Positions 1 through 7,306 of a DNA stretch of 13,725 nucleotides are shown piece by piece. The stretch comes from UBA7887 sp964408735 (GTDB lineage Bacteria > Pseudomonadota > Alphaproteobacteria > UBA7887): NCBI GenBank assembly GCA_964408735.1, contig CAYPAX010000116.1:1-13725 (forward strand). Reading direction: 5' to 3'. Position 1 is the stretch's first letter. The number at the start of each line of letters is the position of its first letter. The notes below the pieces were generated by a model that was not told the origin of the DNA, searched no databases, and saw only the letters and a program-made list of their open reading frames with translations. Both the position numbers and the translations under genes were made by a program.

Positions 1-169
1 ATTCATCGTCTGGGAGTGAGAATCAGCAAAGCCACTTAATCAACGGGCTGCTAGGATGATGCTCAATCTGTGGCCCTCTCCATAATCGAACCAAACTAGC
101 ATCGAATCGCCCTATATCGAGGGTGTGGTGCAGGCCATCTCCGACTTTTCAGCCAAGGACTTCCCTTTC
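1..169. other. AT-richer stretch with no complete gene
   Basis: This stretch is visibly richer in A and T than the gene that follows. No complete reading frame is supported. Frame 1 runs open from the window edge to a TAA at 37-39 (reading IHRLGVRISKAT) and frame 3 runs open to a TGA at 57-59. Either could be the tail of a gene cut by the window edge, but neither can be identified. The 3' part forms the leader of the dehydratase gene. No convincing promoter or terminator hairpin was seen. Confidence 0.35.
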
Positions 170-1891
170 ATGACCAGTGATACCCTCCGCAGCCGGCGCT
201 GGCTGGCGGCCCAGACCATGCGCGGCGCCAACCACCGCGCGCGCATCCGCCAGCTCGGCTTCGGGCCCGAGGATTTCGCCGACAAGCCGGTGATCGCCAT
301 CCTCAATACCTGGAGCGAGATGAATACCTGCCACGGCCATTTCCGTGAGCGCGCCCAGGACGTCAGGCGCGGCGTGCACCAGGCGGGCGGCTTTCCGGTC
401 GAACTGCCGGCGGTCTCTCTTGGCGAGATCATGATGAAGCCGACCACCATGCTCTACCGCAACATGCTGGCCATGGAGGCCGAGGAGCTGCTGCGCTGCC
501 ACCCCATCGACGGCGTGGTGCTGATGGGGGGCTGCGACAAGACCACGCCGGCGCTGCTGATGGCGGCGGCGAGCATGGACATCCCGGCCATCTTCCTGCC
601 CGCTGGGCCCATGCTGCGCGGCCATTGGCGTGGCGAGACCCTGGGTTCCGGCACCGACATGTTTAAGTATTGGGCCGAGCTGCGCGCCGGCACCATCTCC
701 GACGACGATTGGAGCGAGATCGAGGCCGGCTTCGGGCGCAGCCACGGCCACTGCATGACCATGGGCACCGCCTCGACCATGACCTCCCTGGCCGAGGCGC
801 TGGGCATGACCCTGCCCGGCGCGGCCTCTATTCCCGCGGTGGATTCGGGGCATTCGCGCATGGCGGCGGGCTGCGGGCGCACCATCGTCGACATGATCCG
901 CGACGATGTGAGGCCGTCGAAGATCCTCACCGAGCGCGCCTTCAAGAACGCCTTGCGCGTCGACATGGCGCTCGGCGGCTCGACCAACGCGGCGGTGCAT
1001 CTGGTGGCCCTGGCGGGCCGCGCCGGCGTCGAGTTGCCGCTGGAGGCCTTCGACGAAGCCGCGGCGGTGGCACCGCTGCTCGCCAATATCCGCCCGGCCG
1101 GCACCTATCTCATGGAGGACTTCTACTATGCGGGGGGCCTGCGCGCGTTGCTGGGCGAGATGAAGAGCCTGCTCGACCTCGATGTGCCCACCGTCAACGG
1201 CCGAACCCTTGGCGAGAACCTCGAAGGCGCCGAAGTGCACAACGCCGACGTCATCCGCGGCCTCGACAACCCGGTGCGCCGCGAGCCGACGCTTGCCATC
1301 CTGCGCGGCAACCTGGCGCCGGGCGGCGCTGTGATCAAGCCCATCGCCGCCGATCCGAACCTGCTCCAGCACACCGGCCCGGCGGTGGTGTTCGAGGATT
1401 ACAACGACATGGAGGCGCGCATCGATGACGAGGCGCTCGACGTGACCGCGGATTCCGTTCTCGTACTCAAGGGCGCCGGGCCGCTCGGCGGTCCCGGCTT
1501 TCCGGAATGGGGCATGCTGCCGATCCCCAAGACGTTGCTCAAGCAAGGGGTGCGCGACATGGTACGCATTTCCGACGGTCGCATGAGCGGCACCTCATAC
1601 GGCACCTGCGTGCTGCACGTGGCGCCGGAAGCCCATGTCGGCGGGCCGCTGGCGCTGGTGCGCGACGGCGATGCGATCACCCTCGACGTTGCTGCGCGCA
1701 GGCTAAGCCTCGATGTCGCCGAGGACGAGCTGGCGCGCCGCCGCGAGGCCTGGACGCCACCGCCGGCCCGCCATGGTCGCGGCTGGGGCGCCATGTTCGC
1801 CGCTCATGTGACGCAAGCCGACAAGGGCTGCGACTTCGACTATTTGCAGCGCGACGCCGGCCCTCCCATCGGCGAGCCCGAGATTCATTGA
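170..1891 (+). CDS. IlvD/Edd family sugar-acid dehydratase (L-arabinonate dehydratase-like)
   Basis: Cytoplasmic Fe-S dehydratase that removes water from an aldonic acid to give a 2-keto-3-deoxy acid. It most resembles L-arabinonate dehydratase of Rhizobium, not the branched-chain enzyme IlvD. With the ATG at 170 the protein is 573 aa, close to the roughly 579 aa of that enzyme. Visible motifs are Cys54 in NTCHGH, Cys122 in GGCDKTTP with Lys124 (the carboxylated lysine of the family), Cys195 in GHCMTMGTAST, and Ser473 in DGRMSGTSYG. The cysteine spacings of 68 and 73 match the [2Fe-2S] ligands of the Rhizobium enzyme. An AAGGA at 155-159 precedes the ATG by 10 bases. An in-frame GTG at 125 would add 15 residues but has no well-spaced ribosome site. 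The true substrate is open (arabinonate, fuconate, xylonate or another acid), because no sugar-pathway neighbour is present. Its stop overlaps the convergent VOC gene. Confidence 0.9.
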   Translation: MTSDTLRSRRWLAAQTMRGANHRARIRQLGFGPEDFADKPVIAILNTWSEMNTCHGHFRERAQDVRRGVHQAGGFPVELPAVSLGEIMMKPTTMLYRNMLAMEAEELLRCHPIDGVVLMGGCDKTTPALLMAAASMDIPAIFLPAGPMLRGHWRGETLGSGTDMFKYWAELRAGTISDDDWSEIEAGFGRSHGHCMTMGTASTMTSLAEALGMTLPGAASIPAVDSGHSRMAAGCGRTIVDMIRDDVRPSKILTERAFKNALRVDMALGGSTNAAVHLVALAGRAGVELPLEAFDEAAAVAPLLANIRPAGTYLMEDFYYAGGLRALLGEMKSLLDLDVPTVNGRTLGENLEGAEVHNADVIRGLDNPVRREPTLAILRGNLAPGGAVIKPIAADPNLLQHTGPAVVFEDYNDMEARIDDEALDVTADSVLVLKGAGPLGGPGFPEWGMLPIPKTLLKQGVRDMVRISDGRMSGTSYGTCVLHVAPEAHVGGPLALVRDGDAITLDVAARRLSLDVAEDELARRREAWTPPPARHGRGWGAMFAAHVTQADKGCDFDYLQRDAGPPIGEPEIH

Positions 1892-2640
1892 GCCTGCCAG
1901 TCGAGAAATATGCCGCAGGCGGTGTCCACGCGTTCCGGCCGCGCCCCCGCCACCGAGATCGTGAGCCCGGCAAAGACCGGCGCACGACCGGCGGCACGGC
2001 GCACGACCAGGGTATTGCCTATGGCAATCCCATCCGACACTGCTGTCGCCTCGGCCCCGATCACGGCTTCGAGAAAGCCACGATGGCTCGTCGGCTCGTC
2101 GGCAAGCATGTGTACGGCGGCGATGCCCGTGGCACCATTGCTATGCTCTTGATAGGCCGGCTTCCAGAAATTCTCAGGAAAGTGGTGCTGGCAGAAATAG
2201 AAGGCGATGCCGGGCATCTCGGGGCTGGTGGCGAAGGCGAGCGTGAAGGAGACCGTGACCTTTTTGCCGTCGGGCAGGGTGGCGTGGCGCTCGAAATCGA
2301 ACGGCGGATAGGTCTCCAGCCCCGCCGCCCCCAGACGATCCGCCTCGGCGCGCGCATCGTTACTTGCCAAGACAAGCGCCACCATGCCGTCGCCTTTCTC
2401 GGCGAAAGCGCCGACATGGGCGCCGAAGCTGAAGCGGTCAGGCGAAGTGACGACCATATCCGGTCGGTCCAGGGTCACCAGCTCGATGAAGTTGCGCCCG
2501 GCGAACTGCACCAGCTGGTTCGAGGTGCCCATATGGTCCGGATGCGAAGCCTTCGGCGTCACCGTGAAGCCGAGGTCGCGATAGCGCGCCGCCGCCGCCG
2601 CAAGATCGCGCACCGCAATTACTACATGGTCTATCACCAT
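1885..2640 (-). CDS. Glyoxalase-like VOC-fold protein
   Basis: A 251 aa protein of the vicinal oxygen chelate superfamily, closest to the glyoxalase-like domain type (Glyoxalase_3). The first module starts at once with IDHVVIAVRDL (residues 3-13), with His5 as a likely metal ligand and the typical Y-x-x-LGF turn at 20-25. SHPDHMGTSNQLVQF (32-46) and FIEL with Glu53 follow. The second half holds FYFCQHHFPENFW (147-159) and a further HMLAD element near 177. Members of this group are mostly uncharacterised and the substrate cannot be inferred. The start ATG overlaps the last 7 bases of the upstream ATPase gene (ATGGTGA), so translation is probably coupled. The reading frame continues open upstream inside the ATPase, but that extension is antisense-like filler and was dropped. 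The 3' end overlaps the dehydratase stop by 7 bases. Confidence 0.85.
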   Translation of the reverse strand: MVIDHVVIAVRDLAAAAARYRDLGFTVTPKASHPDHMGTSNQLVQFAGRNFIELVTLDRPDMVVTSPDRFSFGAHVGAFAEKGDGMVALVLASNDARAEADRLGAAGLETYPPFDFERHATLPDGKKVTVSFTLAFATSPEMPGIAFYFCQHHFPENFWKPAYQEHSNGATGIAAVHMLADEPTSHRGFLEAVIGAEATAVSDGIAIGNTLVVRRAAGRAPVFAGLTISVAGARPERVDTACGIFLDWQAQ

Positions 2641-5321
2641 GTCAGCCAGCGTAGCACGAAGGGATTGCCAGTGCGCACGAAGACCCGGCGCAGCTCGTCG
2701 CCGAGCAGGATGAGCGCCGCGAAGGGAAGGCTGAGTGCCAGATGCCAGGCTTCCAGTGGTGCGGTGTTGAAGAAGACGTTGGCGGCCGGCAGGTAGGCGA
2801 TGATTGCCAGCAGCGCCAGCTCGGTGGCGATACCGAGCAGCACCAGGCGGTTGGCGAGCAGGCCGACGGTCAGCAGGCTCTGGCGCCGTGTGCGGCAGAT
2901 GATCACGTCCGCCACCTGGCAGATGATGATCGAGGCGAAGAAGCCCGTGATGGCGGTGCGGTAGAGCGGGTCGGAGGTCGCCAGAGCATCGCCCCACTGC
3001 CAGCCGCCGTCATGGAGGATGACGAAATAGGTAAAGAAGCCGGCCGCCGCCTGCAGCATGCCGACGATGCCGTAGCTCATGAACAACAGATTGCGCGTCA
3101 GCAGGCGCTCGCCGCGCTGGCGTGGCGGTTTGTGCATGACGTCGGTCTCGGCCTTCTCGGCGCCGAGGCCCAGCGCCGGCACGATATCGGTGCCGAGGTC
3201 GATGGCGAGGATCAGCACCACGGTCAGCGGCAGCGGGATGTCGAGCAGCACATAGGCGATGAAGGGCAGGATCTGCGGCACGTTGCTGGTCAAGATGTAG
3301 GCGATGAACTTCTTGATGTTGTCGAAGATCGTCCGGCCCTCTTCGACGGCGGTGACGATGGTGGCGAAATTGTCGTCCATCAGCACCATGTTGCTCGCTT
3401 CCTTGGCCACGTCGGTGCCGCGCAGGCCCATGGCCACACCCATGTCGGCGTTCTTCAGGGCCGGGGCATCGTTGACGCCGTCGCCGGTCACCGTGACGAC
3501 CTCGCCGCGCTCCTGAAGCGCGCGTACGATACGCAGCTTCTGGGCCGGCGAGATGCGCGCGAAGATAAGCTCTGGCTCGGCCAGCACGTCTTGCAGGGCC
3601 GCATTGTCCATGGTGCCAAGCTCGTCGCCCTGGATCACCGTGCCCTGGCCGCGAATGAGGCCGATCTGGCGGCCGATGGTCTCCGCCGTGAGGCCGTAAT
3701 CGCCGGTCAGCATGGCCACCCGGATGCCGGCACTGCGGCAGCGCGCGATGGCGTCCGGCACCTCGGGCCGCGCCGGGTCGAGCATGCCGACGATAGCGAT
3801 GAAAATGTAGCCCATCGCCGGAACTTGCGCCTCGTCCGTCGCCTGAATGGCAAGCGCCAGGCCGCGCTCGCCCCGCGCCGCCAGCTCACGATAGCCGTCG
3901 ATCACGTGCTCGCGGCGCTCCTCCGAAAGCGGCAGCGTCTCGCCATTCAGATAGATCCGGTCGCACATGGCGAGCACGACCTCGGGCGCGCCCTTGAGAT
4001 GAGCCTCGTAGGCGCCGCTGTCGGGCACGGCGCACAGCGTCGCCATGCGCTTGAGCTGGGAATTGAAGGGCTCTTCGGCGATGCGCCGGTAGGCGCTGAG
4101 ATCTCCCGTCAGGAGGACGTTGTGGCCGAAGCGCAGCAGCGCCGCCTCGGTGGCGTCGCCGACGGCGCCGTCCTCGGTCAGGTGGGCATTGTTGCAAAGC
4201 GTCATGACGCGATCGGCCTCGGCGATCCTGGCGCTCTGCAACAAGGCCGGATCGCTGGCCGCATAGGCATTTCCGCCGATGACCAGCGTGCTCACGCTGA
4301 GCCGGTTCTGGGTTAGCGTGCCGGTCTTGTCGGAGCAGATGACCGTGGTACTGCCGAGGGTCTCGACGCTTTCCAAGTTCTTGATCAGCGCGTTCTTCCG
4401 CGCCATGCGCTTGCTCGCCATGGTCAGCGCCAGGGTGACCGTCGGCAGCAGGCCTTCCGGCACGTTGGCGACGATGATGCCGATGGCGAAGATCAGGCTG
4501 GCCAGCTCGCCACGGCCGATGGCGACGCTGACGAGAAAGAACGAGACTCCGAGAAAGATGGCGATCCCGGAGATGATCTTGATGAAATATGTCAGCTCGC
4601 GGCGGATCGGCGTCTCGACATGCCCGGTCTGCTTGGTCAGCTCGACGATATTGCCGATCTCGGTCGCCATGCCGGTGCGGCAGACCAGCGCCTTGGCGTC
4701 GCCGCTCTGCACGAGAGAGCCGGAGAACAGCATGTTGCGGCTTTGCAGCAGTGCCTTGTCGCCCTCGCCCGGCTCGCGCGCCTGGGGCTCGCTTTCGCCG
4801 GTCAGGCTGCTGAGGTCGATGGTCAGCCGGTTGGCCTCGATCAGGCGGCAGTCCGCCGGCACCTTGTCGCCTTCCGCCAGCAGGATCACGTCGCCGGGTA
4901 CCAGCTCTTTCGCATCCGTCTGCACGGTGTCGCCGCCGCGCAAGACCACCACCATGGCCGGCAGCATGCGGCGGAAGCTCTCCATGATCTGCTCGCTCTG
5001 TCGCTCCTGCAGATAGGTGAAGGCGGCATTGAGCACCACGACGCCGATGAGCGCATAGGCGATGTAGAGATTGCCCTGGCCCGGATCGAGGCTGTCGGCG
5101 AATAGCGCCAGGCCGCCGCCGACGATCAGCAGCGCGGCGAAGAAATTCTTGAACTGGCGCAGGAACTTGACCAGCTCCGGCGTTTCCTGGCGCACGCGCA
5201 ACGCGTTAGGACCGAGCTCGGCGCGCCGCGCCGCCGCCGCTTCGGCATCGAGACCCGCCTCTCTCGTCTCAAGCCCCCGGTAGAGCGCGTCCAGAGGCTG
5301 TTGGTGAATGTCGTCTTCCAT
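2634..5321 (-). CDS. P-type cation ATPase, P2C (Na,K-ATPase-like)
   Basis: An 895 aa inner-membrane cation pump with all P2-type domains: N-terminal cation-ATPase domain (about 5-70), actuator with TGES at 174-177, phosphorylated Asp331 in CSDKTGTLT, nucleotide-site KGAPE at 443-447, hinge GDGVNDAP at 613-620, and about ten membrane segments. M4 reads VANVPEGLL, the Na,K/H,K-ATPase form, where calcium pumps have PEGLP. M5 reads YILTSNVPQILPF, M6 AIDLGTDIVPA and M8 QVADVIICRTRR, all closely parallel to animal Na,K-ATPase alpha. Cation-site counterparts present are Glu289 (E327), Tyr675, Thr678, Ser679, Asn680, Asp708 (D804), Asp712 (D808), Asp805 (D926) and Glu834 (E954). The counterpart of Glu779 is Gln683. 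Na+ or K+ transport is inferred from these residues, and H+ or Ca2+ cannot be excluded. No beta subunit is seen. The downstream VOC gene overlaps it. Confidence 0.93.
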   Translation of the reverse strand: MEDDIHQQPLDALYRGLETREAGLDAEAAAARRAELGPNALRVRQETPELVKFLRQFKNFFAALLIVGGGLALFADSLDPGQGNLYIAYALIGVVVLNAAFTYLQERQSEQIMESFRRMLPAMVVVLRGGDTVQTDAKELVPGDVILLAEGDKVPADCRLIEANRLTIDLSSLTGESEPQAREPGEGDKALLQSRNMLFSGSLVQSGDAKALVCRTGMATEIGNIVELTKQTGHVETPIRRELTYFIKIISGIAIFLGVSFFLVSVAIGRGELASLIFAIGIIVANVPEGLLPTVTLALTMASKRMARKNALIKNLESVETLGSTTVICSDKTGTLTQNRLSVSTLVIGGNAYAASDPALLQSARIAEADRVMTLCNNAHLTEDGAVGDATEAALLRFGHNVLLTGDLSAYRRIAEEPFNSQLKRMATLCAVPDSGAYEAHLKGAPEVVLAMCDRIYLNGETLPLSEERREHVIDGYRELAARGERGLALAIQATDEAQVPAMGYIFIAIVGMLDPARPEVPDAIARCRSAGIRVAMLTGDYGLTAETIGRQIGLIRGQGTVIQGDELGTMDNAALQDVLAEPELIFARISPAQKLRIVRALQERGEVVTVTGDGVNDAPALKNADMGVAMGLRGTDVAKEASNMVLMDDNFATIVTAVEEGRTIFDNIKKFIAYILTSNVPQILPFIAYVLLDIPLPLTVVLILAIDLGTDIVPALGLGAEKAETDVMHKPPRQRGERLLTRNLLFMSYGIVGMLQAAAGFFTYFVILHDGGWQWGDALATSDPLYRTAITGFFASIIICQVADVIICRTRRQSLLTVGLLANRLVLLGIATELALLAIIAYLPAANVFFNTAPLEAWHLALSLPFAALILLGDELRRVFVRTGNPFVLRWLTW

Positions 5322-5347
5322 TGGCGCCAGCGACCATAATGCGCTTT

Positions 5348-5362
5348 CGTGACGCTTTCACG
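5348..5362. promoter_or_regulatory. Short inverted repeat in a divergent promoter region
   Basis: The 76-base gap between the ATPase start (minus) and the methyltransferase start (plus) must hold both promoters. It contains CGTGA, five bases, then TCACG, a perfect 5-bp dyad. The dyad lies within two tandem copies of CGCTTTC (from 5342 and 5353). A regulator binding here could act on both genes. This is inference, as short dyads arise by chance in GC-rich DNA. Confidence 0.25.
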
Positions 5363-5397
5363 CATCCGTTGGCCGGCTTGCCAGTCTCGGCTTCCGT

Positions 5398-6201
5398 ATG
5401 AGACCCTGGCCTTTCATGCGGGACAAAAGCGGAAGACTCTTTTCTGCCGATTTCGGCAGGACGGCCGACGACTATGTCGCTCATCGGGTCGGCTTTCCGG
5501 GCTCGTTCTTTGCGCGCCTCGCGATGCAAGGGATCGGCGTGGCCGGACAGGACGTGCTCGACCTCGGCACGGGAACGGGCGTTGTCGCGCGCGCTCTCGC
5601 CGGGCACGGCTGTCGTGTCGTCGGCCTCGACATCGCCGCTGCCTCCATCGCCGCAGCCCGCGCGCTCGACCGCGAGGCCGGCGTCGACACCGACTACGTG
5701 GTGGCGCGGGCTGAAAGCACGGGCCTTGCTACCGCCGCCTTCGATGTGGTCGTTGCCGGCCAATGCTGGCACTGGTTCGAACGGCGCAAGGTCGCGGACG
5801 AATGCCGGCGCCTGCTGCGCCCGGACGGCCGTCTGGTCATCGCCCATTACGACTGGATAGCGTTGCCCGGCAATGTGGTCGAGGCCACCGAGGCGCTGAT
5901 CGTCAGCCACAATCCGGCCTGGACCTTCAGTGGCGGCAACGGCTTCTATCCCCGCTGGCTGCGTGGCTTGGCGCGTGGCGGCTACACGGCGCTGGAGACG
6001 TTTTCCTACGACGTCGACCAGCCCTACAGCCACGAATCCTGGCGCGGCCGCGTGCGCGCCAGCGCCGGCATCGGCGCCAGCCTGACGCCCGAACAGGTGG
6101 CCAGTTTCGACGCGGCGCATGCCGCGCTGCTGGCCGAGCGCTTTCCGGACGATCCGTTGCCCGTGCTCCACCGCGTCTTCGCGGTGATCGCGCAAAGATG
6201 A
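5398..6201 (+). CDS. Class I SAM-dependent methyltransferase
   Basis: A 267 aa soluble Rossmann-fold methyltransferase of the Methyltransf_11 type. Motif I is VLDLGTGTG at 53-61, binding S-adenosylmethionine, and the acidic end of strand 2 is Asp78 in VVGLDIA. FDVVVAGQCWHWF (115-127) is motif II with a His-Trp pair frequent in this group, followed by RLLRPDGRLVI (138-148). The C-terminal half (about 160-250) is a variable cap and gives no clue to the acceptor. The start is uncertain: ATG 5398 or ATG 5416, neither with a clear ribosome site. The stop overlaps an ATG in the hisI frame as ATGA (6198-6201), so it probably heads the cluster with hisI, hisE and the HIT gene. The link to histidine synthesis is positional only. 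Confidence 0.85.
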   Translation: MRPWPFMRDKSGRLFSADFGRTADDYVAHRVGFPGSFFARLAMQGIGVAGQDVLDLGTGTGVVARALAGHGCRVVGLDIAAASIAAARALDREAGVDTDYVVARAESTGLATAAFDVVVAGQCWHWFERRKVADECRRLLRPDGRLVIAHYDWIALPGNVVEATEALIVSHNPAWTFSGGNGFYPRWLRGLARGGYTALETFSYDVDQPYSHESWRGRVRASAGIGASLTPEQVASFDAAHAALLAERFPDDPLPVLHRVFAVIAQR

Positions 6202-6611
6202 CACCACCCCGCAAATCTGTTAGCCAGCCGGGCATGGATGAGAGCATTCTCAATCGTATCGCTTTCAACGGCGACGGCCTGGTTCCGGTGATCGCGCAGC
6301 AGCACGACACTGGCGAGGTGCTGATGCTCGCCTGGATGACGCGCGAGGCGGTGGCCGAGACGCTCGGCACTGGGCGCGTCTGTTATTTCTCGCGCAGCCG
6401 GCAGGCGCTCTGGCGCAAGGGCGAGAGCTCGGGCCAGGTGCAGCGGCTGATCTCGCTGAGGCTCGATTGCGACGGCGATACGCTGCTGGCGCTGGTCGAT
6501 CAGACGGGCGTCGCCTGTCACACCGGGCGGCGCAGCTGCTTCTTCACCGACCTGGAAGACGGCAGCGAGACCGCGCCCGTGCTGGTGCCGCCGGAGACGC
6601 TTTATGGCTGA
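6198..6611 (+). CDS. hisI: Phosphoribosyl-AMP cyclohydrolase (HisI)
   Basis: Third step of histidine biosynthesis: hydrolytic opening of the adenine ring of phosphoribosyl-AMP. It is cytoplasmic, metal-dependent and acts as a dimer. Diagnostic parts are DGLVPVIAQ, GEVLMLAWM, the arginine-rich VCYFSRSRQALWRKGE, the metal motif DCDGD, and the zinc cysteines in ACHTGRRSC. The spacing of seven between the last two cysteines is as in the family. Two starts are possible. ATG 6198 gives 137 aa and overlaps the methyltransferase stop as ATGA. ATG 6234 gives 125 aa and fits the usual family amino terminus better. Neither has a good ribosome site. The longer form is given because of the overlap. The gene is not fused to hisE, unlike enterobacterial hisIE, but overlaps it by 8 bases. 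Confidence 0.93.
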   Translation: MTPPRKSVSQPGMDESILNRIAFNGDGLVPVIAQQHDTGEVLMLAWMTREAVAETLGTGRVCYFSRSRQALWRKGESSGQVQRLISLRLDCDGDTLLALVDQTGVACHTGRRSCFFTDLEDGSETAPVLVPPETLYG

Positions 6612-6930
6612 CGCGGGCGATATCCTGGCGCGGCTGCAAGCCGTGATCGAGGCGCGCAAGGGCGGCGATCCGGAAACCTCCTATGTCGCCAAGCGCCTCG
6701 ACCAGGGCACCGCCAAGATCGCCCAGAAGGTCGGCGAGGAAGCCGTCGAGACCGCCATCGCCGCGGTCTCCGGCGGGCGCGAGGCGGTGGTGGCGGAGAG
6801 CGCCGACCTGCTGTTCCACCTGATGATCCTCTGGGCCGATGCGGGCATTGCCCCCGCCGACGTGCTCGAGGAGCTGGCGCGGCGCGAAGGCGTCTCCGGC
6901 ATCGACGAGAAGAGGAACAGGGGCGCCTGA
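6604..6930 (+). CDS. hisE: Phosphoribosyl-ATP pyrophosphohydrolase (HisE)
   Basis: Second step of histidine biosynthesis: it cleaves pyrophosphate from phosphoribosyl-ATP to give the substrate of HisI. The 108 aa protein has the all-alpha MazG-like fold. Visible features are DPETSYVAK (22-30), GTAKIAQKVGEEAVE (35-49) with Glu45, Glu46 and Glu49, and ESADLLFH (65-72) with Glu65 and Asp68. Together these acidic residues form the Mg2+ site. Full family length is present. The ATG lies inside the end of hisI (8-base overlap), and its TGA shares one base with the ATG of the next gene, so translation is coupled through the cluster. Confidence 0.95.
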   Translation: MADAGDILARLQAVIEARKGGDPETSYVAKRLDQGTAKIAQKVGEEAVETAIAAVSGGREAVVAESADLLFHLMILWADAGIAPADVLEELARREGVSGIDEKRNRGA

Positions 6931-7292
6931 TGGCCTATGACGACGACAATATCTTTGCCCGCATATTGCGGGGCGAGATCCCGGCCGACAAAGTCTATGA
7001 GGACGAGCACGTGCTCGCATTTCACGACATCGCCCACCTGACGCCGGTGCATGTGCTGGTGGTGCCCAAGGGCCGCTACGCGGACATGACCGAATTCAGC
7101 GCCAAGGCCGGCGCAGAGGAGACGGCAGCCGTCTTCAAAGCCATCGGCGCCATCGTTGAACAATACAACATCGCCGCGGACGGCTATCGCGTGGTCAGCA
7201 ATTGCGGCGCGCACGGCGGCCAGGAAGTGCCCCACCTGCACTTCCACGTCATGGGCGGGCGCCAGCTCGGCGGCATGCGGCGCAGCTCGTAG
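6930..7292 (+). CDS. HIT family protein (HINT-type purine nucleoside phosphoramidase)
   Basis: A 120 aa protein of the histidine triad family, HINT branch. It starts with NIFARILRGEIPADKVYED (8-26), typical of bacterial HinT proteins. The triad is PHLHFHV, with His102, His104 and the nucleophile His106. NCGAHGGQEV (91-100) forms the phosphate loop. The known activity is hydrolysis of AMP-lysine or AMP-NH2-type phosphoramidates; the physiological substrate is usually unknown. It begins on the last base of the hisE stop (TGATG). hisE next to a HIT gene is a common alphaproteobacterial order. The gene ends 14 bases from the convergent hydrolase gene, leaving no room for a standard terminator between them. 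Confidence 0.93.
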   Translation: MAYDDDNIFARILRGEIPADKVYEDEHVLAFHDIAHLTPVHVLVVPKGRYADMTEFSAKAGAEETAAVFKAIGAIVEQYNIAADGYRVVSNCGAHGGQEVPHLHFHVMGGRQLGGMRRSS

Positions 7293-7306
7293 CCAATTAA
7301 ATGGCG

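Noticed and set aside
149..1546. 465-codon open frame antisense to the dehydratase
   Set aside because: Same GC-bias artefact; the plus-strand frame has all catalytic motifs.
2641..2997. N-terminal extension of the VOC protein frame
   Set aside because: It lies wholly within the ATPase gene in another frame, and the VOC fold begins right after ATG 2640.
2742..4316. 524-codon open frame antisense to the P-type ATPase
   Set aside because: The translation is low-complexity with many His, Gly, Gln and Asp residues and no domain, opposite a conserved pump gene.
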